Positions 30,630 to 38,806 of a DNA stretch of 64,000 nt are shown here, one piece after another. The notes below the pieces were generated by a model that saw only the letters and a list, made by a program, of their open reading frames with translations, was not told the origin of the DNA and made no database searches. A program made the translations under genes and the position numbers. This DNA comes from Stappia sp. GTDB taxonomy: Bacteria; Pseudomonadota; Alphaproteobacteria; Rhizobiales; Stappiaceae. The stretch is from NCBI RefSeq assembly GCF_040110915.1, contig NZ_CP157793.1, forward strand, positions 384,939 to 448,938. Direction: 5' to 3'. Position 1 is the stretch's first letter, and each line of letters opens with the position of its first letter.

Positions 30630-31295
30630 TCAGCGGCTGCCGTCCCGTTTGGAGACGGCTGCGACGGGGCGAAAACTTCGGCGATGCAGCGGGCAGGGGC
30701 CGTACTCGGAGAGCCCGGTGGCATGCGCGGCGGTACCGTAGCCCTTGTGTCCGGCGAAGCCATAGGCGGGCCAGACACGACCCATGCGCGCCATCAGGCG
30801 GTCCCGGGTCACCTTGGCGACGATCGAGGCGGCGGCAATGCACAGCAGCCGGCCGTCGCCCTTGATGGCCGACTGGCCCGGGCAGGGCAGGCCCGGCGGC
30901 ACGTCCCGCCCGTCGATCAGACAAGCGGCCGGCGCCATGTCGAGTGCGGCGGCGGCCTTGCTCATCGCGGCCAGCGTGGCGGCGCGGATATTCAGCCGGT
31001 CGATGGTCGCGGGGGCCGCGAAGGCAACACCGACGTGTGCCCGGCCGAGGATCTCCTCGTAGAGACGCTCGCGCGTGGCCGCGCTCAGGGTCTTGGAATC
31101 GCCGAGCCCCTGGGGAAGATCGTCGTAATCGAGGATGACGGCCGCGCAGGCGACCGGACCCGCCCAGGGGCCGCGCCCGGCCTCGTCGATGCCGGCGAGG
31201 CAATGGCCGAAGCGCGACGCCAGTCCGCGCTCGACGCCTGGATCGAGGCGGGCGGGGAGGTCGAGCGACAGGGCGGTCTTAAGCGCGAAGTCCAT
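30630..31295 (-). CDS. rnhB: Ribonuclease HII
   Basis: Removes misincorporated ribonucleotides and RNA primers from DNA. The catalytic Asp37 and Glu38 are in GIDEAGRGPWAGP, with LGDSKTLSAATRE, LIDGRDVPP and AAASIVAKVTRDRLM as further family blocks. YGFAGHKGYGTAAH matches the C-terminal motif. 221 residues from ATG 31295; the longer frame upstream is not supported. It ends 94 bp from the atp terminator and is divided by 98 bp from the radical SAM gene upstream, likely a short operon. Confidence 0.96.
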   Translation of the reverse strand: MDFALKTALSLDLPARLDPGVERGLASRFGHCLAGIDEAGRGPWAGPVACAAVILDYDDLPQGLGDSKTLSAATRERLYEEILGRAHVGVAFAAPATIDRLNIRAATLAAMSKAAAALDMAPAACLIDGRDVPPGLPCPGQSAIKGDGRLLCIAAASIVAKVTRDRLMARMGRVWPAYGFAGHKGYGTAAHATGLSEYGPCPLHRRSFRPVAAVSKRDGSR

Positions 31296-31393
31296 GGCAC
31301 AATGCTTACAGCGACCGGCGCGCGCGGCAATGTGCGGGGCCGCGGCCCCCGTCACTTGTCCACCGCCGTCGGCACGCCACGGCGCGCGTGCCG

Positions 31394-32587
31394 TCAGAAG
31401 AGCTGCAATTGCACCCCGCCTGCGGACGGCGGGGCAAACAGATCCGTGGCGAGCGGTCTTCGGCGCGTATTGAGCCCGAGCCGCCGGCAGGCGAGCGAGA
31501 AGCGCTGCGCGAGCTGGCGGGCATAGGGGCCCTCGCCGCGCATGCGCTTGCCCCATTGCGCGTCATAGTCCTTTCCTCCGCGCATGGAGCGCACGAGGCT
31601 CATCACATGGCGGAAGCTGTCCGGACGGTTGCGCAGCAGCCAGTCGCGAAACAGCGGACTGACCTCGATCGGCAGGCGCAGCAATATATAGCCGGCCTCG
31701 GCCGCGCCATGCTCCTGCGCCGCGTCCAGAATGCGTTCCATCTCCGAATCGGTCAGCGCCGGAATCACGGGCGCGACCATCACGGAGGTCGGGATCCCCG
31801 CCTCCGACAACGCCCGGATTGCGGAGAGCCGGCGGGTGGGCGTCGCGGCACGTGGCTCCATGGAGCGGGCGAGCTTGCGATCGAGCGTGGTGACGGAGAG
31901 CGCCACCTTGACGAGACCGCGCTCGGCCATCGGGGCCAGAAGATCGAGATCACGCAGGATCAGAGCGGATTTGGTGACGATGCCGACCGGATGGCTGCAG
32001 CGGTCGAGCACCTCCAGGATCTCGCGCATGATGCGGCGCTCGCGTTCGACCGGCTGATAGGGGTCGGTGTTGGTGCCGATGGCGATGGTGCGCGGCTTGT
32101 ACCCCGGTTTCGCCAGTTCGCGCTCCAGCAGTTCGGCCGCATTCGGCTTGACGGTGAGTTTCGTCTCGAAATCGATGCCCGGAGAGAGCCCGACATAGGC
32201 ATGGCTGGGACGGGCGAAACAATAGATGCAGCCGTGTTCGCAGCCGCGATAGGGATTGATCGACCGGTCGAAGGAGATATCCGGCGATTCGTTGCGGGTG
32301 ATGATCGTGCGCGCCCGCTCTTCGTGCACCTCGGTCTTGAGCGGCGGCAGATCCTCCAGCGTCGCCCAGCCGTCGTCGAAGGCCTGCGAGCTTTCGCGCT
32401 CGAAGCGCCCGGCCATGTTGAGCCCGGCGGCACGACCCCGGGCGCGGGCCACGAGACTGTCTCCGGGCTGCCCGGAGACAGTCGGCCCGGCGCCGGTCTC
32501 GTCGGCGGGGGGCTGGTCCCGGGACACGGAGAGGGGATCGGGGATCGGGGCGGCTGACACGGGCGCGGTCCTTGTCCTGTCGGTCAC
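31394..32587 (-). CDS. PA0069-family radical SAM protein
   Basis: Radical S-adenosylmethionine enzyme related to spore photoproduct lyase-like proteins; the reaction of this subgroup is not established. The cluster motif CEHGCIYC (C-X3-C-X2-C, Cys116, 120 and 123) is intact, preceded by SINPYRGC. GRAAGLNMAGRFE is the usual N-terminal signature. IGTNTDPYQPVERE, GIVTKSALILRD and SVMVAPVIPALTD follow. 397 residues from GTG 32587. The frame opens further upstream, but that start would lie inside a terminator hairpin; a weak binding site leaves the start uncertain. Confidence 0.88.
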   Translation of the reverse strand: MTDRTRTAPVSAAPIPDPLSVSRDQPPADETGAGPTVSGQPGDSLVARARGRAAGLNMAGRFERESSQAFDDGWATLEDLPPLKTEVHEERARTIITRNESPDISFDRSINPYRGCEHGCIYCFARPSHAYVGLSPGIDFETKLTVKPNAAELLERELAKPGYKPRTIAIGTNTDPYQPVERERRIMREILEVLDRCSHPVGIVTKSALILRDLDLLAPMAERGLVKVALSVTTLDRKLARSMEPRAATPTRRLSAIRALSEAGIPTSVMVAPVIPALTDSEMERILDAAQEHGAAEAGYILLRLPIEVSPLFRDWLLRNRPDSFRHVMSLVRSMRGGKDYDAQWGKRMRGEGPYARQLAQRFSLACRRLGLNTRRRPLATDLFAPPSAGGVQLQLF

Positions 32588-32665
32588 AGGAAAGGAACAT
32601 AACAGGAACAATCGGCGCGAGGAAGTCCTGTTGATCTGCGCCGGCGCGTTTGTCCGAACGCAAGA

Positions 32666-32694
32666 GGCCACCCCGGTGCGACACCGGGGTGGCC
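32666..32694 (-). terminator. Strong hairpin terminator after the EF-hand gene
   Basis: A 13-bp perfect stem GGCCACCCCGGTG / CACCGGGGTGGCC with a three-base loop, 24 bp past the EF-hand stop. AAA and TTT flank the stem. The tract on the minus strand after it (TCTTGCG) is T-poor, so termination may be incomplete and could let transcription continue to the radical SAM gene. Confidence 0.7.
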
Positions 32695-32717
32695 TTTATG
32701 TGAAAGGAGGACGAGGA

Positions 32718-32948
32718 TCAGCCGTCCGTCTCGGTCGCGGCCGTGAATTCCTCCTCCGACAGCGTGCCGTTGGCATCCGCATCGGCTTCGGCGAAGGCCG
32801 CCATCGTCATGTCGGGCATGGCCGCCGTGACTTCGGCGTAGGTCAGCTCACCGTTCTGGTCGGCATCCAGCTCCGCGAAGCTCGCAGCTTGCGCCGCCGC
32901 GGCAGTCGCAAAGGACAGGGCGGCGATGGTTGCGATGGTCTTCTTCAT
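32718..32948 (-). CDS. Secreted two-EF-hand calcium-binding protein
   Basis: Small exported protein of 76 residues. A signal peptide MKKTIATIAALSFATAAAAQA is followed by two canonical 12-residue EF loops: Asp28-Glu39 (DADQNGELTYAE) and Asp56-Glu67 (DADANGTLSEEE). Both have the right metal ligands at positions 1, 3, 5 and 12. Almost nothing remains beyond the pair, so it is likely a periplasmic calcium buffer or sensor. ATG 32948 has GGAGG. A nested palindrome lies in its leader. Related bacterial EF-hand proteins include calsymin of rhizobia; the role here is unknown. Confidence 0.9.
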   Translation of the reverse strand: MKKTIATIAALSFATAAAAQAASFAELDADQNGELTYAEVTAAMPDMTMAAFAEADADANGTLSEEEFTAATETDG

Positions 32949-32976
32949 GGATCTAGCCTCCGTTCTTCATTCTGGA

Positions 32977-33010
32977 TGACGGCGCTCCGGACGTCCGGGT
33001 GAAGCCGTCA
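32977..33010. promoter_or_regulatory. Nested palindrome in the EF-hand gene leader
   Basis: TGACGGC (32977-32983) and GCCGTCA (33004-33010) enclose the perfect 12-bp palindrome CCGGACGTCCGG (32987-32998). It ends 28 bp upstream of the start codon, a position fit for an operator or a leader hairpin. Confidence 0.5.
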
Positions 33011-33259
33011 GCGAACGACCTCCTGCCGTCCACGAGAAACAAGATCGTTTCCGATGGTGGTTGCTAAATGAAAATCGAAGGGAAATATCATGAAGAGATA
33101 ATGGCGCTCCAAAGACGTGTCAAAATATAGAAAATAAACGCATTAAAATGTGTCGATCGAAGTATCGCGCAAAACGTATTTATTTTAGAATATAATGGGG
33201 CTTATGAGGCGAATTAATTTCGCCATATTTTTTTAAGGTTACGATGGGGAAGATGATAT
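33011..33259. other. AT-rich gap between EF-hand and AraC genes
   Basis: This is the lowest-GC stretch of the window, mainly from 33060 to 33250. No open frame has coding character. It contains a terminator-like hairpin on + (33208-33234) and a 7-bp-stem hairpin GGAAGAT/ATCTTCC (33248-33268) over the stop of the AraC gene. Confidence 0.6.
33109..33234 (+). ncRNA. Possible small RNA ending in an intrinsic terminator
   Basis: GGCGAA-TTAAT-TTCGCC (33208-33224) followed by ATATTTTTTT is a good + strand terminator, yet no + strand gene precedes it. A -10-like GATAAT is at 33097-33102, so a transcript of about 125 nt is possible. The -35 is weak. Alternatively the hairpin serves minus-strand transcription of the AraC gene, though the T-run is on the wrong side. 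Confidence 0.25.
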
Positions 33260-34243
33260 TTATCTTCCGCGCCTGAGTGTATCGCTCGGACGCTCTCCGT
33301 AGGCGGAGCGATAGGCGCTGGCGGCACGTCCCAGATGCGTGAAGCCGGACGCGTAGATCAGATCGGTGACACTGTCGTCGCCGACGCCGCCGAGCAGGCG
33401 TTCGCGCAGCAGGGCCAGGCGGCGGGCCTGAATGGCCTCGGTCAGCGTCTCGCCGCGATGGCGCTTGAAGGCGGACTGAAGCGCGCGCAGCGAGCATCCG
33501 CAGTGACGGGCGAGCGCGGCGTGGTCGATGGCGTCGTCGATATGGGCGTCGATGTAGTCGAGCGCATCGGCGATGCGGCGCGGCTCGCCCCGGGTGGTGT
33601 CGGGCAGGCGAAACAGGGCGGCGCGCCGGTCGTTGTCGTGGGTCCACAGCAGCGAGTGCGCGACCGCCTGGGCGATCTGCTGCAATGCGGCCTGGCGCTG
33701 CGGCGCGTCGTCCTCGGCCAGCCGGGCGAGATGCGCCACCTGCATCGCGATGGTGCGCCCGGGTTCCGTGTCCAGTTTCAGCGTCGGCGCGAAGACGATT
33801 TCCTCCACCGGCGCGTCCAGATAGGCGGCCATGGCCTGTTCCAGCGGGCTGCGGTCGAGCATCAGGATCAACTGGCCGCAGGAGGCCCGCCATTTCATGA
33901 TCGTCGGCCGGGTGGGCGACAGGAGCGAGGCGGCGCGTCCGGGCCGCGTCTGGCTGATGTCGCTGCCGCAGGCGATGTCCGCGCCGCCCCGCACCGGGAT
34001 CTGCAGGAGAAAGAATTTCTCCAGGCAGCCGGGGTCGATCTCCACGTCCCCGCCATAGGCGACATAATTGATGGACCCGCCGGGAAAGCGGCGGCTGTTG
34101 TGAACGGCGGAAAAGGTCTGGGCACGGTCGAGCGGCTTCAGCCGGTGCGCGCAGAAGATCCGCCCGACTTCCTCCTCGGCCCGGGCAACCTCCCGGGTCG
34201 CGACCTTGACATGGGCGGCAAGCGGCAGACGTGCGCCCGTCAT
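33260..34243 (-). CDS. AraC-family transcriptional regulator
   Basis: DNA-binding regulator of 327 residues. The N-terminal ~210 residues resemble the AraC_binding_2 domain. The C-terminal ~100 residues carry two helix-turn-helix units: HAALARHCGCSLRALQSAFKRHRGETL and the second around VTDLIYASGFTHLGRAASAYRSAYGERPSDTL, the classic AraC signature. ATG 34243. It is separated by 480 bp from the cupin-monooxygenase pair transcribed the other way, which it may control; the effector is unknown. Confidence 0.92.
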   Translation of the reverse strand: MTGARLPLAAHVKVATREVARAEEEVGRIFCAHRLKPLDRAQTFSAVHNSRRFPGGSINYVAYGGDVEIDPGCLEKFFLLQIPVRGGADIACGSDISQTRPGRAASLLSPTRPTIMKWRASCGQLILMLDRSPLEQAMAAYLDAPVEEIVFAPTLKLDTEPGRTIAMQVAHLARLAEDDAPQRQAALQQIAQAVAHSLLWTHDNDRRAALFRLPDTTRGEPRRIADALDYIDAHIDDAIDHAALARHCGCSLRALQSAFKRHRGETLTEAIQARRLALLRERLLGGVGDDSVTDLIYASGFTHLGRAASAYRSAYGERPSDTLRRGR

Positions 34244-34258
34244 CCGTGCCCTCCGGCT

Positions 34259-34362
34259 AGAGCAATTTCAGCAAAAGTTGGAGACTTTTGCGCTCGTGAA
34301 ATTGCGTGAAAACAAAGTTACAGAGCATTTCGAATGCGTCAGCGTTCACGGGAAATGCTCTG
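34259..34362. repeat. Extragenic palindromic element (Rhizobiales type)
   Basis: Starts AGAGCAATTTCAGCAAAAGT and ends with a hairpin whose arms CAGAGCATTTC (34321-34331) and GAAATGCTCTG (34352-34362) are perfect inverted copies. I know similar AGAGCATTTC...GAAATGCTCT elements as common intergenic repeats in Rhizobiales genomes. Confidence 0.75.
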
Positions 34363-34726
34363 GTGTGCTGCGGCTTTGCGCCAGGCTCTCTCTGGAGTAT
34401 GCGCCCGGGCGTGCCGGTGCGCGGGGTGTTCGCGCGGGTCGTTCGCCGACCCTTGTCATATCCTACGAGACTAACACGCGCCGATGGCCGCGTCATGCTG
34501 CGCCGCAACGCAGGCGCCCGGGGGCGTCCTTCCGGCGCGCCGGCTTCGCTGGATGGATAATCGCGTCGCCCAGCGGATAGACCCGGTTCGCTCACCTGCG
34601 CTTTGCTCGACGTCTCAGAGGACATCCGGCGCCGCCGAAGAGCGGCATCTCCAAAAGGGCCGGATGAGAGGAGACAGTCGCCGCGCGCCATGCGGCCCAC
34701 GCGGCGGCGCAATCGGGAGTGAGACA
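34363..34726. other. Leader region before the cupin gene
   Basis: About 360 bp without a supported gene; short open frames on both strands have no recognisable sequence. It must hold the promoter of the cupin-monooxygenase pair. I see no convincing -35/-10 pair. Confidence 0.4.
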
Positions 34727-35227
34727 ATGAAGACGTCCGTCGCCAACATGGTTCAGGTGAACACCGACCCGGGCATCACGGCCGCCGGCACGGGGCTGGA
34801 CGAGGTGGAATGGAACATCCTCGGCCACACCTACTGGATGAAGTCGGAGGGCGAGGCCTGCTTCTGTTTCGAAACGCTGGACCCGCCGGGCACCTTCGTG
34901 CCGCCGCACATCCACCCCACGCAGGATGAGTTCATCTATGTGCTGGAAGGTCGCTTCGACCTCTATCTCGACGGTCAGCACCATCAGGCCAATGCGGGCG
35001 ACCTGGTGCGCATGCCGATGGGCATTCCGCACGGCTATTACAATCTGACCGACAAGCCGACGCGCGGTCTGTTCTGGGTGAGCCCGGCGCGGCGTCTGCG
35101 CGAGCTGTTCGACAATCTCCACAATCTCGGCGACCCGGAAGAGGTCGTGCGCCAGTCCGCCCTGCGCGAGGTGCAGTTCCTCAAGCCGGAGGAGATGGCC
35201 TTCGACCCGCTCTCCCTGAAGGGCTGA
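34727..35227 (+). CDS. Cupin-domain protein
   Basis: Single-domain cupin of 166 residues. Motif 1 fits the consensus exactly: Gly55, His61, His63, Glu68 and Gly75 in TFVPPHIHPTQDEFIYVLEG. Motif 2 has His102 in MPMGIPHGYYNL. A bound metal is therefore likely. Function could be a dioxygenase, isomerase or a sensor. ATG 34727 follows GGGAGTGAGACA. It is 92 bp before the flavin monooxygenase and probably cotranscribed; both lie opposite an AraC regulator. Confidence 0.87.
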   Translation: MKTSVANMVQVNTDPGITAAGTGLDEVEWNILGHTYWMKSEGEACFCFETLDPPGTFVPPHIHPTQDEFIYVLEGRFDLYLDGQHHQANAGDLVRMPMGIPHGYYNLTDKPTRGLFWVSPARRLRELFDNLHNLGDPEEVVRQSALREVQFLKPEEMAFDPLSLKG

Positions 35228-35319
35228 CGCGCACGGGCCGGACCTTGCGTCGCGGCCCAGTTCGTCCGGCGGTCCCGCGCCGCGGGGCCGGCCGTTTTCC
35301 GTTTCGTCAGGAGACAGTC

Positions 35320-36876
35320 ATGGTCAAGCGCAAGCGCGTCTGCGTCATCGGCGCCGGCGTCAGCGGACTTGCGTCCGCCAACGCCTTCAAGGCCCGGGGG
35401 CATGAGGTTACCGTCTACGAACGCGGCGCCGATCTCGGCGGCGTGTGGGAGCCGTCGCGCTCCTACCCCGGCATCAAGACCCAAAGCCCGAAGGATCTCT
35501 ATCGCTATTCCGGCATGGCGATGCCGGACGACTATCCCGAATGGCCCTCCGGCCGGCAGGTCTACGAGTATCTGTGGAGTTTCGCGGAAAAGAACGAGCT
35601 GCTGCCGCTGATCCGCTTCTCCCACACCGTCCGCCATATCGACCGGCGCGCCGAGGGCGGCTGGCGGGTGAAGGTGGAAGGGACCGGCGGGCAGAGCGAC
35701 ACCGTCGCCTTCGATTTCGTCGTGGTCGCCAGCGGCACCTTCACCGACAAGAACGTCCTCACCCACCGGGGCCAGCAGGCCTTCGAGGCGGCCGGCGGCA
35801 CGGTGATGCATTCGTGCGAATACACCGACCCGGCGATGATCCGAGACAAGAATGTCGTCGTGCTCGGCTTCTCCAAGTCCGCGACGGATGTGGCGGTCAA
35901 CGCGGTGAAGGAGGGCGCGCGCTCGGTCACCATGGTCTACCTGGAGCCGGTCTGGCGCATTCCCTACCATTTCGCCGGGCTGATCAACTTCAAGCGCATT
36001 CTTTATTGCCGGGCGTCGGAGGCGATGTTCCTGCCCTGGGGGGCGGGCGGCATCGGACGGGCCGCGCGGGCGCTCGCCAAACCGCTGATCTGGGCGAACT
36101 GGCGGGCTCTGGAAGCGCTGCTCACCATGCAGCACGGCCTGAAGAAACTGGGCCTCAGGCCCGAGAAGCCCATCGAGACGACGATTTCCTGCGGTCTGCC
36201 GATCGCGACCGAAGGCTTCTTCGATCTCGTCAAGGCGGGCCGGATCCGGACGATCCAGGGCACCTTCGACCACTACGAGGACGGCCAGGTGGTGCTGACC
36301 GGCGGCGAGAAACTGCCCCTCGACGTGGCGATCCAGGCGACCGGCTGGAAGCTCGGCGTGCCTTATCTCGATGAGGCCGCGCGCGCCGCGCTGCTGGAGG
36401 ACGACGGGCAATACCGGCTCTATCGGCTGATCGTCAATCCGGACCTGCCGGATCTCGGGTTCGTCGGCTTCAATTCGTCCTTCGCGACCGTGCTGACCAG
36501 CGACATGGCGGCGCAATGGCTGGTGCGCTATGCCGACGGCAAGCTGGCCCGCCAGCCGACGCACAAGACCATGCGCGAGTGGATCGCCGCGCATCTGGCG
36601 TGGCGGCGCAAGGACCGTCCGGCGGCCAAGGTCTATGGTGGGCTGTGTTCGGCGCCCTTCCACTTCCACCATCTCGACGAACTGCTCGCCGACATGGGGG
36701 CGCGCAAGCGGCGCAGGGCCAATCCGCTCGCCGAGGCCTTCCTGCCCCCGGATGCGGACGCCTATGCCGCCTATCTCGCGAGCGTTCCGGAGTATCGCGT
36801 GGACGGGACCGGGACGCGGGCCGTCCGTCCCGACGCCCCTGCGCCGGCCGCGACCGGGCAGCCGGTCGGGGCGTGA
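35320..36876 (+). CDS. Flavin-containing monooxygenase-like protein
   Basis: FAD/NADPH-dependent oxygenase of the FMO/Baeyer-Villiger superfamily, 518 residues. The FAD fingerprint is GAGVSG (11-16) in VCVIGAGVSGLASA, followed by GGVWEPSRSYPGIKTQSP. The NADPH site is GFSKSATDVA near residue 185, preceded by VMHSCEYTD. The C-terminal ATGWK is the third family motif (IQATGWKLG). Substrate not evident; FMOs oxidise N, S or ketone groups. ATG 35320 has CAGGAGACAGTC. Confidence 0.9.
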   Translation: MVKRKRVCVIGAGVSGLASANAFKARGHEVTVYERGADLGGVWEPSRSYPGIKTQSPKDLYRYSGMAMPDDYPEWPSGRQVYEYLWSFAEKNELLPLIRFSHTVRHIDRRAEGGWRVKVEGTGGQSDTVAFDFVVVASGTFTDKNVLTHRGQQAFEAAGGTVMHSCEYTDPAMIRDKNVVVLGFSKSATDVAVNAVKEGARSVTMVYLEPVWRIPYHFAGLINFKRILYCRASEAMFLPWGAGGIGRAARALAKPLIWANWRALEALLTMQHGLKKLGLRPEKPIETTISCGLPIATEGFFDLVKAGRIRTIQGTFDHYEDGQVVLTGGEKLPLDVAIQATGWKLGVPYLDEAARAALLEDDGQYRLYRLIVNPDLPDLGFVGFNSSFATVLTSDMAAQWLVRYADGKLARQPTHKTMREWIAAHLAWRRKDRPAAKVYGGLCSAPFHFHHLDELLADMGARKRRRANPLAEAFLPPDADAYAAYLASVPEYRVDGTGTRAVRPDAPAPAATGQPVGA

Positions 36877-36898
36877 GGCGGCGCGGCCTCATCTGCTG

Positions 36899-36933
36899 AA
36901 AAAAAAACGCCCCGGGCCCTGCGGTCAGGGGCG
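36899..36933 (-). terminator. Intrinsic terminator of the metallo-hydrolase gene
   Basis: Read on the minus strand, CGCCCC ... GGGGCG (36933-36928 with 36913-36908) is followed by a run of nine T. It lies 30 bp past the metallo-hydrolase stop and 22 bp after the convergent monooxygenase gene. Confidence 0.8.
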
Positions 36934-36963
36934 GTCTCTCGCAAGAGCGGAGAGCGGGCGGCG

Positions 36964-37932
36964 TCAGACCGAGAACTGGTAGGACGCCGGCAGCCAGCGG
37001 TAGCCGCCGCCGCGCGTGTCGATGTAGCCGATGGCGGGGAAGGGCATGTGATAGCCCGTCACCGCGATCTTGTCCGCCGACACCATGTCGAACACGCGCT
37101 TGCGGGTCGCCGCCGCCTTCTCCTTGTCCATGTCGAAGCGCACGTGCCAGTCGGGACGCTGGATCGAGGCGACGAAATGGTTTGCGACGTCGCCCCACAC
37201 AAGGAGCTGCGCGCCGTCGCTCTCGATCAGATAGGACATATGGCCCGGCGTATGGCCGGAGGTGTCCATGCCGGTGATGCCGGAGACCACATCGGCGCCG
37301 TCGCCGATGAAGGTCATTTTCTCCGCAAGCGGCGTGACGTTCGACTGCACCAGCCGCGCGACCCGCTCGGTCGGCCCGGAGAGCTTGTCCTCGCCCGACC
37401 AGAAGTCGTATTCCGCCTGGCCGGTCACGTAGCGGGCATTGGGGAAGGTCGGCGCGCCATCCGTCATCAGCCCGCCGATGTGGTCCGGGTGCATATGCGT
37501 GATGACCACGACGTCGATCTGGTCGGGCGTGTAGCCGGCGGCCTGAAGCTGCGTGGTGAGCGTGCCCGCGTCGCCGCCGAGACCGGCGTCGAACAGCACC
37601 AGCTCCGAACCGGTGTTGACCACGACCGGCGTGAACACGAACTCGGTGCGCGCCGGCGGCAGGAAGTTTTCCTCCATCAGCGCGGCGACGGCCTCCGCCT
37701 CCTGGTTCTCGCCGAAGATCGGATGCGGGCCGTCGGAGGCGCGCTGGCCGTCGAGCACGGTCGTAACCTCGAAGCTGCCGAGCATGATGCGCCGGTGGCG
37801 GGCGGCGCTCGCGCCCATCATCGGCGCGGCGGCGGAGGCGGTGAGCGTCTGCGACAGAAGCGCGGGCGCGGCCAGAGTGGCGCCGGCGGCGCCGGCCAGC
37901 AGGCCGCGACGGCTGAAGGAAACATGCGTCAT
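36964..37932 (-). CDS. Exported MBL-fold metallo-hydrolase
   Basis: Metallo-beta-lactamase-fold hydrolase, 322 residues. The N-terminus SFSRRGLLAGAAGATLAAP is a twin-arginine signal. The zinc motif HMHPDH is at 146-151 in VVITHMHPDHIGGL, with GHTPGHMSYLI and a final GYHMPFP giving further ligands. It resembles the exported quorum-quenching/AhlD-like or arylsulfatase-like groups but the substrate cannot be assigned. ATG 37932. Convergent to the monooxygenase gene; own terminator. Confidence 0.9.
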   Translation of the reverse strand: MTHVSFSRRGLLAGAAGATLAAPALLSQTLTASAAAPMMGASAARHRRIMLGSFEVTTVLDGQRASDGPHPIFGENQEAEAVAALMEENFLPPARTEFVFTPVVVNTGSELVLFDAGLGGDAGTLTTQLQAAGYTPDQIDVVVITHMHPDHIGGLMTDGAPTFPNARYVTGQAEYDFWSGEDKLSGPTERVARLVQSNVTPLAEKMTFIGDGADVVSGITGMDTSGHTPGHMSYLIESDGAQLLVWGDVANHFVASIQRPDWHVRFDMDKEKAAATRKRVFDMVSADKIAVTGYHMPFPAIGYIDTRGGGYRWLPASYQFSV

Positions 37933-38063
37933 GTCGAAAAGGTCCTCCCGGGTCGGGTTGCGACGAAGGTCACCGCGACACTTAGCCTCGCTTGCCGAAA
38001 CGGAAAGCGGCGTTCACGAAGCCGTGAACGTCCGTCATCCGCGCGCCCTCGGGACCGCGCCGC

Positions 38064-38627
38064 TCACGCGCCCTGCAGTTTGCCGCGCTTCAGGTGTTCG
38101 TCGAGGCGCGGCAGGATCTCCACGAAGTTGCACGGCATGTGGCGGTAATCGAGCTGCCACTTGAGGATACCGTCCCAGGCGTCCTTGCAGGCGCCCGGCG
38201 AGCCGGGCAGCACGAAGAGATAGGTGGCGTTCGCAACCCCGCCGGTGGCCCGCGACTGGATCGTCGAGGTTCCGATCTTGTCGTAGGAAATCCGGTGGAA
38301 GACCTCCGAGAAGCCGTCCATGCGCTTTTCGAACAGCGGCTCGATGGCTTCCGGCGTGACGTCGCGGCCGGTGAAGCCGGTGCCGCCGGTGGAGATCACC
38401 ACGTCGACGTCGGGGCTGTCGATCCAGCGCTTGACCACGGCGCGGATCGCGTCCACGTCGTCGGTGGCGATGGTCCGGTCGGCGAGGCGATGCCCGGCTT
38501 CCGTCAGGCGGGCGACCAGCGTGTTTCCGGACTTGTCGTCCTCCGGCGTGCGCGTGTCGGAGACGGTGAGAACCGCGATGCGGAGCGGAATGAAGGGGCG
38601 ACTGTCATCGATCCGATGCATGAGCAT
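38064..38627 (-). CDS. moaB: Molybdenum cofactor biosynthesis protein B
   Basis: MoaB/Mog-family protein that adenylates molybdopterin before molybdenum insertion. IAVLTVSDTRTPEDDKSGNTL near the N-terminus and the molybdopterin-binding ISTGGTGFTGRDVTPEA are diagnostic; VFVLPGSPGA-like FVLPGSPGACKDAW follows. 187 residues. ATG 38627 has AAGGAC upstream; ATG 38618 is possible. Single gene, divergent from the ceramidase-like gene. Confidence 0.93.
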   Translation of the reverse strand: MLMHRIDDSRPFIPLRIAVLTVSDTRTPEDDKSGNTLVARLTEAGHRLADRTIATDDVDAIRAVVKRWIDSPDVDVVISTGGTGFTGRDVTPEAIEPLFEKRMDGFSEVFHRISYDKIGTSTIQSRATGGVANATYLFVLPGSPGACKDAWDGILKWQLDYRHMPCNFVEILPRLDEHLKRGKLQGA

Positions 38628-38806
38628 GCGTGTCCTTGATGCGTGCGGGCATTATGACCGGCCTGGCGCGCGAGAGCCGGGCGCCGCAGACTGCGCCGGT
38701 GTCGAGGTGACAATAGGATGGGTGCAGGCGCCTGACCAGAGCGCGGCCCGTGCCGGCGCGCGCGCCGGGAAGCGCGGAGCGCGCCGGCCAAGACGAGGAG
38801 ATGGCG

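Noticed and set aside
30630..31295. rnhB as redundant with rnhA suggesting a duplication
   Set aside because: RNase HI and HII are unrelated families normally both present in proteobacteria.
32588..32671. Upstream extension of the radical SAM gene to 32671
   Set aside because: That GTG lies inside the 13-bp terminator stem of the neighbouring gene; the extra residues are not family-like.
34206..34580. A 124-codon + strand frame between the AraC and cupin genes
   Set aside because: It crosses the extragenic palindrome and the AraC start, lacks a ribosome binding site and resembles nothing.
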